Origin: an uncultured Porphyromonadaceae bacterium
GTDB taxonomy: Bacteria > Bacteroidota > Bacteroidia > Bacteroidales > Muribaculaceae
Length of the DNA: 47,480 nt
Assembly (NCBI GenBank): GCA_900540625.1
Contig: UQGP01000016.1
Span: forward strand, 1 to 47,480
Direction: 5' to 3'
Position numbers and translations under genes: made by a program. Positions 25,001 through 32,279 of the stretch are shown piece by piece. Each line of letters starts with the position of its first letter. Within the stretch, counting starts at the first letter, position 1. The notes beneath the pieces are model-generated. The model did no database searches and was not told the DNA's origin. It saw only the letters and a list, made by a program, of their open reading frames with translations.

Positions 25001-25826
25001 CTCCGGTGCATACGTCTACAACGGCGTCAACGTAGGCGGCGGCCACAGCGGTCTATGCTTCGTAGGCAAGGGCGACGATACCCGCATGTACGCATTCTCC
25101 GAAGACCACGACACCTCCATCGCACCTTCCAACTCCCTGCTGTACTGGGAACTCGGTAGCGCATGGCAAATCACCATGGCACCCAAGGCTACGGGCGAAG
25201 GCGCACGTTGGGCCAACACCAACTGCGACCTCGTACCTTACGGCGAAGGTCTGTTCATGTCGCAATGCCGCAGCGCAGGCAACAACAGCCTCGGCGTGCC
25301 TTGCTTCTGTTACATCGGCAAAGACAACGCAGTGAAGTACAACTCCGGTAACGAAGAGGACAAGCTCTGGATTACCTCCGGCAACTCCGCTATCGCTATC
25401 AGCCCCGACGGCAAGACATTCGTTCTGGGTACCTATGGCAATATGCTGGTAATGGATGTAGCATGGAAAGACGGCGTGCCCACGATGACCAAGCGCTTCG
25501 AAATCACCCCCACCAAGGCCGGTGACTGGGCTACCGCACGCTTCGACTATGCAGGCAACCTCCACTACTATGCACGTGCCACCGGCAAGTACGAAGTATA
25601 CGCCATCGCACAGGAACATCCCGTAGTGACCACTCCGGCTCTCGCCACCGACCTCATCAAGGGCGGTTCCTCCGCAGTTGAAGACCTCTATGACGAAGCT
25701 GTTGACGCTGAAGCTCCCGTGCTTTACTACAACCTGCAAGGCATCCAAGTGGCTGCCGACAATCTGACCCCCGGCGTATATGTACGCGTTCAGGGTAAGA
25801 ATGCCACCAAGGTTGTCATCAAGTAA
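22065..25826 (+). CDS. Multidomain N-acetylmuramoyl-L-alanine amidase with carboxypeptidase-regulatory-like and propeller-like regions
   Basis: A 1253-residue secreted protein (signal MKKNIILTALALAATVAAGA). Residues 25-300 are an Amidase_3-like zinc hydrolase, which cuts the bond between muramic acid and the stem peptide: INPGHGGW carries the first zinc His, and FISIHSNA the second; an Arg/Glu-rich part lies between. Residues about 312-405 are a carboxypeptidase regulatory-like beta domain (GTIYGVVRDKHE, AFVFNGLEPGDYTIEFEAEG). Residues about 440-1190 form a repetitive beta region, probably propeller and Ig-like (ISPDGKTFVLGTYGNM near 1115). The C-terminus (YYNLQGIQVAADNLTPGVYV, then KVVIK) resembles the short C-terminal sorting-type domain common in Bacteroidales surface proteins. 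The unusual length makes it much larger than ordinary amidases of 250-450 residues. Strong terminator follows. Confidence 0.85.
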   Translation: MKKNIILTALALAATVAAGAKTADELRVYINPGHGGWTPDDRPCTLVGHGPYSRTNTDTLSFFESNTDLEKGFGVLERLIQYGLKFDRTLNQTGDNATTGAARDMNNNIVMSRVKNGPYHEDNGTASQLGEATPADLYVFNRNLSEISAEVDANNFDMFISIHSNAASEGTNTNFPLFLYRGYDTPVEDEGVTLEHQTLSREMAGKCWPYAIGNTHMMWTAYANGGTNLRGDIDFYHSSWTSANGTKGYLGVLKHHVPGFLVEGYFHTYQPARHRAMNWDVCRVEGDAYAHGIADYFGLTKEATGTIYGVVRDKHEKFKDDAYKPNMSTPDAYKPLNGVTAILKKAGTEVARYTTDNYYNGAFVFNGLEPGDYTIEFEAEGYKPIEEPVAVTVKAADAVYPTAQLVSESWTPPAVVYENYPDPAAEGKGLYAPDEYTFNQTYVDEPIAQLADKNVRRVIARNGKLYILALDKAAKPNPTIIVYDPVAKTVLTEVSTEGTEGTEKNVADIQVTADGVLVACAKELNQFSDAQMEEGETRGEHNVYKWANDENGLPTGAPVKWFSSQRSGNMYRAYVGETMAYTGTSDEGVIIVPAQSWYSSTTMFYNVYSIAGGELTSDGYLNDVADWSKQNILGDYTFVTSPLDNNKFLVVSSNKPVYEVSFNDVQTYTEAPEGVANVNAAGAFRYLGHSYMVAPDNAEGNNAGVKLVEITEGVKNAQGVATTNTSIEGLAATTAVAGEVEVVKDVQTEEVTAAYVNLYAVRDGKVSRFTTKGTTAIVEAAAYAYGLSSKDNGETVDVTYHATGAAPKAELVLNDGEKEIVVPMGAAVKGENTYTLTKKDQLDEKSEYTWEVRLTNKTIPASGLVKTMKAVSGSNLRASVLTITDPTQPSFGYSAFAPGKAQGVTIFDPEGNEVATGLFKQHALWGGNTTNASNPFRGGEREGKFVFAAWGDDASGVTYVDPLDLDAGLQNMYAGEKQSSGAYVYNGVNVGGGHSGLCFVGKGDDTRMYAFSEDHDTSIAPSNSLLYWELGSAWQITMAPKATGEGARWANTNCDLVPYGEGLFMSQCRSAGNNSLGVPCFCYIGKDNAVKYNSGNEEDKLWITSGNSAIAISPDGKTFVLGTYGNMLVMDVAWKDGVPTMTKRFEITPTKAGDWATARFDYAGNLHYYARATGKYEVYAIAQEHPVVTTPALATDLIKGGSSAVEDLYDEAVDAEAPVLYYNLQGIQVAADNLTPGVYVRVQGKNATKVVIK

Positions 25827-25858
25827 GACATTCCTAAGAAATTAGACTGAAACTCCCG

Positions 25859-25893
25859 GTTGGGGCGCGCCGTCGGCGCGCCCCAACTTTTTT
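25859..25893 (+). terminator. Intrinsic terminator after the amidase gene
   Basis: Perfect 13-base stem (25859-25871 with 25875-25887), three-base loop GTC and six T at 25888-25893. Confidence 0.92.
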
Positions 25894-25898
25894 AACCA

Positions 25899-26058
25899 GA
25901 GTAATGGGAGTAATGGAAGTAATGAGAATTCCGGAGATGGGAATGATGAGAGCAGTGCAGTGGTGGCTGTGGCATAGCTCCTATGGCTTCCATGCTCTTA
26001 TATATACTCCCATACCTCTTATAGCTCTCATATTCATTGTTCTCATCTTTCCCATGCT
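25899..26058. repeat. Imperfect inverted minisatellite of GGGAGTAATG-type units
   Basis: The left half (25899-25955) has GGGAGTAATGG-like units; the right half (25985-26058) has the complementary kind (CTCTCATATTCATTG, CTCATCTTTCCCAT), so the two halves could fold together. Confidence 0.65.
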
Positions 26059-26095
26059 TTTCACCGATAATTGCGGAAAAGTTTCGCTAATAAAA

Positions 26096-26127
26096 GTTGC
26101 GGCATCGGCGGAATATGCCTAACTTTG
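26096..26127 (+). promoter_or_regulatory. Promoter of the succinate dehydrogenase/fumarate reductase operon
   Basis: GTTG at 26096-26099 (one mismatch to TTTG), 20 bases, then TAACTTTG at 26120-26127. The leader to the first start codon is about 110 bases. Confidence 0.7.
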
Positions 26128-26246
26128 CAGAGCCGTGCGCCTTGTACGCCCGACACCCTATGCGTATCCGGGGTTTCCCGGCACGTACAACCGACAACAA
26201 CAAAACAATTATAAAAACTATTCTCTATTAACTTAATCATCTTCTT

Positions 26247-27326
26247 ATGTGGTTATTTAGCTCATCTATAGGACGTAAGTTCGTGATGGCCGTTACCGGT
26301 CTGTGCCTCGTCCTATTCGTAACCTTTCACGTGCTGATGAACTCGGTAGCGCTGCTGTGGCCCACGGCTTACAATGCCGTGTGCGAATTCCTCGGCGCCA
26401 ACTGGTATGCCTTGGTCGCTTCTATCGGCCTTGCCGCCCTGTTTATCATCCACATCTTGTATGCATTGTGGCTGACGCTGCAAAACCGTCGTGCTCGTGG
26501 CAACGACCGTTACGCTGTCACCTCGCGCCCCGCGCAGGTCGAGTGGTCTTCCAAGAACATGCTCGTGCTCGGCTTCGTAGTCATCGCCTTCCTGCTGCTT
26601 CACCTGTGGCAATTCTGGGCTAAGATGCAGCTCGCCGAAATCATTCCTTCGCAAATCGCCGGAGTGACCACCGTAGACTTCGCCGGCGCTCCCGCCAATC
26701 CCGCAATGGGCACGATGTTCCTGCAAGTGGCCTTCAACAACTTCTGGGCTCCCGTATGCTACCTCGTAGCTTTCGTCGCTCTGTGGTTCCACATGACCCA
26801 CGGATTCTGGAGCATGTTCCACACCGCCGGCTGGGACAATACCAAATGGCTGCCCCGCCTCAAATGCATCTCCAACTGGTGGACTTCCATCGTGATTGCC
26901 CTCTTCGTATGCCAGGTATTTGTGTTCACATATCGCGCACACACCAACTACTACGCCGAGAACGAGGCTCTGCAAGCTCAATACTCCGAAGCATGGAATA
27001 AAGAAGCTAAAGCCCTGACCGAAGAATTCGAGGCCGGAATGATGAGCCAAATCGGCCAATATGTGGCTGTCATCAATGACGAAAACGCCGATATGCAGGC
27101 TCGCATGGAAGCCAACCGCAAAGCTCAGGAAGGCCAGTCCAAGTATATCATTGAAAACGGACCCGCATTCGTCGAAAAAGCAACTGCTGTACAAAAGGCT
27201 TTCAACGCTCAGTGCTCCAAGGCCGCTCCCGGACAGGAAATGCAGGCTCTCAACCAGATGGTATCTGCCATCAATTCAATGCTTCCCAAGCAGGTGCCCG
27301 CCGAAATGATTCAACCTCAACAATAA
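26247..27326 (+). CDS. Succinate dehydrogenase/fumarate reductase cytochrome b subunit with extra C-terminal tail
   Basis: A 359-residue membrane subunit. Five transmembrane helices lie between residues 8 and 228 (GLCLVLFVTFHVLMNSVALL, SIGLAALFIIHILYALWL, LVLGFVVIAFLLLHLWQFW, VCYLVAFVALWFHMTHGFW, SIVIALFVCQVFVFTY). His residues in helices 1-4 can ligate the two hemes of the diheme family that passes electrons between menaquinone and the iron-sulfur subunit. Members of this family are usually about 200-260 residues; here about 125 residues after the last helix form a charged, coiled-coil-like tail (NEALQAQYSEAWNKEAKALT, MQARMEANRKAQEGQ). The tail is in frame and has the same codon use, so it is not an accident of annotation. 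First gene of the operon. Confidence 0.9.
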   Translation: MWLFSSSIGRKFVMAVTGLCLVLFVTFHVLMNSVALLWPTAYNAVCEFLGANWYALVASIGLAALFIIHILYALWLTLQNRRARGNDRYAVTSRPAQVEWSSKNMLVLGFVVIAFLLLHLWQFWAKMQLAEIIPSQIAGVTTVDFAGAPANPAMGTMFLQVAFNNFWAPVCYLVAFVALWFHMTHGFWSMFHTAGWDNTKWLPRLKCISNWWTSIVIALFVCQVFVFTYRAHTNYYAENEALQAQYSEAWNKEAKALTEEFEAGMMSQIGQYVAVINDENADMQARMEANRKAQEGQSKYIIENGPAFVEKATAVQKAFNAQCSKAAPGQEMQALNQMVSAINSMLPKQVPAEMIQPQQ

Positions 27327-27344
27327 CATAAACCACTGACAGCA

Positions 27345-29372
27345 ATGGCAGATCTCAAAAATCTCGAGGGTATGATAGACTCTACCCCCATCATGCAGGA
27401 ATTCGCCGACATCGAATCGTCGAAGCTCCCCGAGTACCAGATAGACTCGAAAATTCCCGAAGGTCCCGTCGCCGAGAAGTGGACCAACTATAAAGCCCAC
27501 CAAAAGCTCGTCAATCCCGCCAACAAACGCCACTTGAGCATCATCGTTGTCGGTACCGGCTTGGCAGGCGCCAGCGCCGCCAGCACCCTTGGCGAAATGG
27601 GCTTCAATGTGCTCAACTTCTGCATCCAGGACAGCCCCCGTCGTGCACACTCCATCGCCGCACAGGGTGGTATCAATGCCGCCAAGAACTATCAGAACGA
27701 TGGCGACAGCATCTACCGCCTGTTCTACGACACCGTCAAGGGCGGCGACTTCCGCTCTCGCGAAGCCAATGTATACCGTCTGGCCGAGGTGTCCAACAAC
27801 ATCATCGACCAATGCGTGGCACAGGGCGTTCCCTTTGCACGCGAATACGGCGGCCTGCTGGCCAACCGTAGCTTCGGCGGCGCACAGGTAAGCCGTACAT
27901 TCTACGCCAAAGGTCAGACCGGCCAGCAACTGCTGCTGGGCGCCTACTCGTCGCTCAACCGCCAGATCCAGAAGGGCACCGTTAAGTCCTTCAACCGTCG
28001 CGAAATGCTTGACCTGGTCATCATCGACGGTCGCGCTCGCGGTATCATCGTCCGCAACCTTATCAACGGTAAGCTCGAACGCTACAGCGCACACGCCGTG
28101 GTACTCGCTACCGGTGGTTACGGCCGCGCCTTCTTCCTGAGCACCAACGCTATGGGCTGCAACGGCAGCGCTGCCGTACAGGCATTCAAGCATGGCGCAT
28201 ACCTGGCCAACCTCGCCTTCACTCAGATACACCCCACTTGTATCCCCGTACACGGCGAAGACCAGAGCAAACTGACCCTGATGTCCGAGTCGCTGCGTAA
28301 CGACGGCCGCATCTGGGTGCCCAAGAAGAAAGAAGACGCCGAAGCCATCCGCGCCGGCAAGCTCAAACCCACCGATATACCCGACGAAGATCGCGACTTC
28401 TATCTGGAACGCCGCTATCCCGCTTTCGGCAACCTGTGTCCCCGTGACATCGCATCGCGTGCCGCCAAGGAGCGCTGCGACGCCGGCTACGGCGTAGGTA
28501 CCGGCAACGCCGTATATCTCGACTTCAAGTACGCCATCGAGCGCCTGGGCGAGGACGTCGTTCGCGACCGCTACGGCAACCTCTTTGATATGTACCAGAT
28601 GATCTCGGACGACAATCCCTACGAGACCCCGATGATGATCTTCCCCGCCAGCCACTACACCATGGGCGGCATCTGGGTGGACTACGAACTGCAGACTTCC
28701 ATCAAGGGCCTCTTCGCCATCGGCGAATGCAACTTCAGCGACCACGGTGCCAACCGCCTCGGCGCTTCCGCACTTATGCAGGGTCTGGCCGACGGATACT
28801 TCGTACTGCCCTACACAATGCAGAACTATCTGTCCGACCAAATCAAGGTTGCATGCCCCGGCACCGATTCGCCCGAGTTTGACAAGGCCGAGCAGGGCGT
28901 GCGCGACCGTATCGCTCGCCTGATGGCTATCAAAGGCACCAAGTCCCCCGACCAAATTCACAAACGTCTGGGCCACATCATGTGGAACCTCGTGGGCATG
29001 GGTCGTACACTCCAAGGCCTGGTGGAAGCTACCAAGGAAATCGAAGAAGTTCGCAAAGAATTCTATAGCGACCTGCGCATCGTAGGCGAAGCCGAAGACC
29101 TCAACACCGAGCTCGAAAAGGCTCTGCGCCTCGAGGACTTCCTCGTGATAGCCAAGATGATGGCCATCGACGCCCTCAACCGCAACGAAAGCTGCGGCGC
29201 ACACTTCCGCGAAGAATATCAGACCGCTGACGGCGAGGCCGCCCGCAACGACCAAGACTATATGTACGTCGCCTGCTGGAAGTACGCCGGCGAAGGCGCC
29301 AAGCCCATACTGCTCAAGGAACCCCTGAAGTACGAGGCAATACACGTGCAGACCCGCAACTATAAGTCCTAA
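27345..29372 (+). CDS. Succinate dehydrogenase/fumarate reductase flavoprotein subunit
   Basis: A 675-residue catalytic subunit interconverting succinate and fumarate. Dinucleotide-binding motif VVGTGLAGASAA (about residues 66-77); HSIAAQGG contains the His that carries covalent FAD in this family; IHPTC(IPV) and PRDIASRAA hold substrate-binding His and the catalytic Arg; GGIWVDYELQT and GECNFSDHGANRLGASAL form the flavin-capping region. The length suits the Bacteroidetes/epsilonproteobacterial type B enzymes. 18 bases separate it from the cytochrome gene and 29 from the iron-sulfur gene. In anaerobic Bacteroidales the complex works mainly as fumarate reductase in succinate production, hence either sdhA or frdA; I leave the symbol open. 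Confidence 0.95.
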   Translation: MADLKNLEGMIDSTPIMQEFADIESSKLPEYQIDSKIPEGPVAEKWTNYKAHQKLVNPANKRHLSIIVVGTGLAGASAASTLGEMGFNVLNFCIQDSPRRAHSIAAQGGINAAKNYQNDGDSIYRLFYDTVKGGDFRSREANVYRLAEVSNNIIDQCVAQGVPFAREYGGLLANRSFGGAQVSRTFYAKGQTGQQLLLGAYSSLNRQIQKGTVKSFNRREMLDLVIIDGRARGIIVRNLINGKLERYSAHAVVLATGGYGRAFFLSTNAMGCNGSAAVQAFKHGAYLANLAFTQIHPTCIPVHGEDQSKLTLMSESLRNDGRIWVPKKKEDAEAIRAGKLKPTDIPDEDRDFYLERRYPAFGNLCPRDIASRAAKERCDAGYGVGTGNAVYLDFKYAIERLGEDVVRDRYGNLFDMYQMISDDNPYETPMMIFPASHYTMGGIWVDYELQTSIKGLFAIGECNFSDHGANRLGASALMQGLADGYFVLPYTMQNYLSDQIKVACPGTDSPEFDKAEQGVRDRIARLMAIKGTKSPDQIHKRLGHIMWNLVGMGRTLQGLVEATKEIEEVRKEFYSDLRIVGEAEDLNTELEKALRLEDFLVIAKMMAIDALNRNESCGAHFREEYQTADGEAARNDQDYMYVACWKYAGEGAKPILLKEPLKYEAIHVQTRNYKS

Positions 29373-29401
29373 CCTCACCCCCAATCACACAGAACACAAT
29401 T

Positions 29402-30157
29402 ATGGAAAAGACTATAAGCGTAAACCTGCGCATTTGGCGCCAGCGCGGCCCCAGAACCAAAGGGCAATTCCAAAACTACCACCTCGACGGCGTTTCCACC
29501 GGCAGCAGCTTCCTCGAGATGCTCGATATGCTCAATCAGCAGCTTGTCGAAGCCGGTGAAGAACCCGTAGTATTCGACAACGACTGCCGCGAAGGTATCT
29601 GCGGTATGTGCTCGCTGTACATCAACGGCCATCCCCACGGCCCCGTGCAAGGTATCACCACCTGCCAGCTGCACATGCGCAAATTCAACGACGGCGACAC
29701 CATCACCATCGAACCGTGGCGCTCTGCCGCTTTCCCCGTTATCCGCGACCTTATGGTCAGCCGTAACGCCTTCGACCAAATCCAGCAAGCCGGCGGTTAT
29801 GTATCCTTCAATACCGGCGGCGCACCCGACGCCAACGCTATACCCATCTCCAAGGAGGTGGCCGATATGGCAATGGATAGCGCTACTTGCATCGGCTGCG
29901 GCGCATGTGTCGCTGCCTGCAAGAATGGTTCGGCTATGCTCTTTGTATCCGCCAAGGTCAGCCAGTTTGCACTGCTGCCCCAGGGACAGGTGGAGCGTGC
30001 CCGCCGCGCTCGCGCAATGGTGCGCAAGATGGACGAACTCGGCTTCGGCAACTGCACCAACACCGGTGCTTGCGCCGCCGAATGTCCCAAGAATATCCCC
30101 CTGAGCAACATCGCACGTCTCAACCGCGAGTACCTCAAGGCCAAGTTCAAAGAGTAA
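29402..30157 (+). CDS. Succinate dehydrogenase/fumarate reductase iron-sulfur subunit
   Basis: A 251-residue subunit relaying electrons from the flavoprotein to the membrane hemes. The N-terminal ferredoxin domain has the [2Fe-2S] cluster ligands in CREGICGMC (about residues 62-70) and a later Cys in GITTCQL. The C-terminal half has CIGCGACVAACKNG and CTNTGACAAECPKN, ligating the [4Fe-4S] and [3Fe-4S] clusters. Length and motifs are complete. Third gene of the operon; a hairpin lies 100 bases downstream. Confidence 0.95.
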   Translation: MEKTISVNLRIWRQRGPRTKGQFQNYHLDGVSTGSSFLEMLDMLNQQLVEAGEEPVVFDNDCREGICGMCSLYINGHPHGPVQGITTCQLHMRKFNDGDTITIEPWRSAAFPVIRDLMVSRNAFDQIQQAGGYVSFNTGGAPDANAIPISKEVADMAMDSATCIGCGACVAACKNGSAMLFVSAKVSQFALLPQGQVERARRARAMVRKMDELGFGNCTNTGACAAECPKNIPLSNIARLNREYLKAKFKE

Positions 30158-30255
30158 TACCGACATCAGAGAGTTCGGAGAACTCAGAGTACTCCGAACC
30201 TCTCCGATAACTCGGGACCCTCCGATTTAGAGGTCTTCGAGACCTCCGCAAGGAC

Positions 30256-30300
30256 GCACGCCCCCGCATCTGCCGCTTAGACGGCAGGGTGGGGGCGTGC
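30256..30300 (+). terminator. Long interrupted hairpin, probable operon end
   Basis: Outer stem GCACGCCCCC (30256-30265) with GGGGGCGTGC (30291-30300); inner stem CTGCCG (30270-30275) with CGGCAG (30282-30287). No T-run, so factor-dependent ending or mRNA protection is possible. Confidence 0.6.
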
Positions 30301-30340
30301 TGCGTCTCGAGCGATTGCATTGTCGACTTGGGATGAGCAT

Positions 30341-30390
30341 TAAAGACCCTAAGGTCCTTAAAGTCCTTAAGGTCTTTAAAGTCCTTAAAA
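30341..30390. repeat. Minisatellite of GTCCTTAAAG/GTCTTTAAAG units
   Basis: About five units (AAGGTCCTTAAAGTCCTTAA and on). It is the reverse complement, nearly, of the array at 20054-20110, 10 kb away. Confidence 0.85.
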
Positions 30391-30477
30391 CTCTAAACAA
30401 TGCGATGTTATTGGTTAAAATGGCCTATATATTGGCCTTTTGGTCGACAGATGAGGTCTTAGTCAGACAAAAATGCC

Positions 30478-30485
30478 TAACTTTG
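30478..30485 (+). promoter_or_regulatory. -7 box (TAACTTTG) for the PCMD-like gene
   Basis: Perfect TAnnTTTG match 61 bases before the start codon; no good -33 element at the normal spacing. Confidence 0.5.
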
Positions 30486-30545
30486 CAGTCTAAAAACGCG
30501 TACGCAGATGTACGCTTCAGTTACGGAAATAATAGCTAAGTAAAT

Positions 30546-31475
30546 ATGAATAAAAGAATTGTAGCCGCCGTGATTGGCGCCGTAGTTTCTTTGGGCTCGT
30601 GGGCCGAAACCTTCGAGTTGTTCAGCTTTGGCAATTTTGACCAATGGCTGACTCGCAATATTAAGGAGTCCAAACTTTTGGGAGGTCATACCAAACAACT
30701 GTATGCTATCGCTCCTACCGGAACGGATGACAGCGGCAAGGCATATACCAACCGCGGTGGGTCGCCGTGGGCCACTTCGAACGTTCTGGCCAAACCTGGC
30801 GGTGTCACCAAGGCCTCCAATGCCGTCTATCCCGAGGCTCGCGGCAAAGGCAAATGCGCCAAGCTCGTATGCCAATATGAGCATTGCAAGGCCATAGGTA
30901 TGATTAATATAGACGTCGTAGCCGGCGGCTCTATATTCCTGGGCAAGATGATCGAGCCAATCAAATCCACCAAAAATCCGTACAGCAAGATGGAGATGGG
31001 CATACCGTTTACGCGTCGTCCCAAGGCCTTGCGCTTCGACTATAAAGTCTCGGTACCTGCAGGCAACACTCGCGTGTACTCTTCCGGTTTCGGCAAGAAA
31101 AAGACACTGGCCGGCAGCGACAAAGCCGTGGCTATAATACTGCTGCAACGCCGCTGGGAAGACAGCAAGGGCAACCTTTATGCCAACCGTGTCGGCACCG
31201 GATACGAAGCCTTCGGACACAGCAGCTCGTGGGTCAACGGTCACGACGTCAAAGTGACTTACGGCAAGAGCAGCGCATACGGCCTTATTCCGGCTGACCG
31301 CAGCTATTACGCCAAGAATTCCAAGGGCAAGATGGTCCCGGTCAAGGAAATGGGCTGGGAACCTGATGCAAAGCCCACGCACATTATCGTGATGTTCTCG
31401 GCCAGCAGCGGCGAGGCATACGTAGGCACCATTGACCTCACCTTCTGGGTGGATAATGTAGGCCTTGTGTATTGA
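30546..31475 (+). CDS. Secreted PCMD-like (putative carbohydrate metabolism domain) protein
   Basis: A 309-residue protein with a signal peptide (MNKRIVAAVIGAVVSLGSWA). After it comes FELFSFGNFDQWLTRNIKES, then beta-rich sequence with the pattern of PCMD proteins: KALRFDYKVSVPAGN near 160, a middle strand block AVAIILLQRR, and the end THIIVMFSASSGEAYVG followed by LTFWVDNVGLVY, close to the terminal FSSSxxGxxFxGxxGSxLxVDxxxLxY block of the family. The family is a beta-sandwich common in Bacteroidetes surface proteins and often tied to glycan use; no catalytic function can be stated. The gene stands alone with its own -7 box. Confidence 0.6.
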   Translation: MNKRIVAAVIGAVVSLGSWAETFELFSFGNFDQWLTRNIKESKLLGGHTKQLYAIAPTGTDDSGKAYTNRGGSPWATSNVLAKPGGVTKASNAVYPEARGKGKCAKLVCQYEHCKAIGMINIDVVAGGSIFLGKMIEPIKSTKNPYSKMEMGIPFTRRPKALRFDYKVSVPAGNTRVYSSGFGKKKTLAGSDKAVAIILLQRRWEDSKGNLYANRVGTGYEAFGHSSSWVNGHDVKVTYGKSSAYGLIPADRSYYAKNSKGKMVPVKEMGWEPDAKPTHIIVMFSASSGEAYVGTIDLTFWVDNVGLVY

Positions 31476-31513
31476 AACATAGGACGTAACGACAAAAGAT
31501 AACGCCTTGTGTG

Positions 31514-31546
31514 ATATGTCCGGGGTGGCCGCCACTTCGGACATAT
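31514..31546 (+). terminator. Hairpin after the PCMD-like gene
   Basis: ATATGTCCG (31514-31522) pairs with CGGACATAT (31538-31546) around an inner GTGG/CCAC pair. Only an AT-rich stretch follows, not a T-run. Confidence 0.6.
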
Positions 31547-31594
31547 TATATATAAACGGCACATTATAAGCAAATTAAATATTTTTCAGTCGAT

Positions 31595-32050
31595 ATGCGA
31601 ATAGTCATACAGCGAGTAAGCCGAGCGTCCGTGACGGTTGAAGGGCACGGAACAGTGGCGTCCATAGATGCCGGAATGTTGATTCTGGTAGGTGTCGAAA
31701 ACGGTGATACCGAGGATGATGCCCGATGGTTGGCCGGCAAAACCGCCGCATTACGTATCTTCGACGATGACGCCGGAGTTATGAACCGCAGTGTCCGCGA
31801 TGTTCAAGGCGGGATAATTGCCGTGAGTCAGTTTACGTTGACAGCCTCGACACGTCGCGGCAACCGTCCCAGCTATATACGCGCCATGCATGGCGAGGAG
31901 GCTATAGCGCTCTATGATGCTTATTGCCGTCAATTACAGGAAGATAGTGGCATTGCGGTCGGCCGCGGTATTTTCGGTGCCGATATGGATGTGGCCTTGC
32001 ATAACGACGGCCCCGTCACCATCATTATCGATAGCCGCCTACGCGAGTAA
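31595..32050 (+). CDS. dtd: D-aminoacyl-tRNA deacylase
   Basis: A 151-residue cytoplasmic enzyme that removes D-amino acids from mischarged tRNA. Standard family length with MRIVIQRVSRASVTV at the start, GMLILVGV, the SQFTLTA motif (about residues 78-84) and the C-terminal NDGPVTIIIDS, in which the Gly-cisPro-type chirality filter lies (GPVT). No operon partner is close: it starts 119 bases after the preceding gene. All motifs are intact. Confidence 0.95.
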   Translation: MRIVIQRVSRASVTVEGHGTVASIDAGMLILVGVENGDTEDDARWLAGKTAALRIFDDDAGVMNRSVRDVQGGIIAVSQFTLTASTRRGNRPSYIRAMHGEEAIALYDAYCRQLQEDSGIAVGRGIFGADMDVALHNDGPVTIIIDSRLRE

Positions 32051-32181
32051 GCCGCCGCCCGACTCGCTGTTTAGTGCTTGCGTTGCAAGTTAAGTGTCGG
32101 ATTATGTTTTCATATTGTTGTATTGTGCTTCCATAAAGGAAATTTAGGGTGGATAAGGGCAGGAGTGTCGCATATTTTGTG

Positions 32182-32189
32182 TAACTTTG
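32182..32189 (+). promoter_or_regulatory. -7 box (TAACTTTG) for the leucine-rich-repeat gene
   Basis: Perfect TAnnTTTG match 91 bases before the start codon; no TTTG at the usual -33 distance. A 21-base palindromic phrase around TTGCCGCAAGTAACGGCAAAG follows in the leader. Confidence 0.5.
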
Positions 32190-32279
32190 CTGATTGCAAG
32201 AGAATGCCTTTGCCGCAAGTAACGGCAAAGGATATCAAGCAACGTATACGAGAAACAAAAATACGAGACACTATAAAAG

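Larger units (their letters stand above)
25827..26246. other. Intergenic region between the amidase and the sdh/frd operon
   Basis: A 420-base gap with the amidase terminator, an imperfect inverted minisatellite, the operon promoter and a leader of about 110 bases. No gene is seen. Confidence 0.7.
30158..30545. other. Intergenic region after the sdh/frd operon
   Basis: A 388-base gap with an inverted repeat (GTTCGGAG 30173-30180, CTCCGAAC 30192-30199), a long hairpin, a minisatellite and a -7 box, listed where worth it. No gene is seen. Confidence 0.7.

Noticed and set aside
27276..29384. 702-codon minus-strand open frame across the flavoprotein gene
   Set aside because: It mirrors the flavoprotein gene, whose motifs are complete. 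The antisense frame is Gly/Val/Ala-rich with no family motif and arises from GC-rich codon bias.
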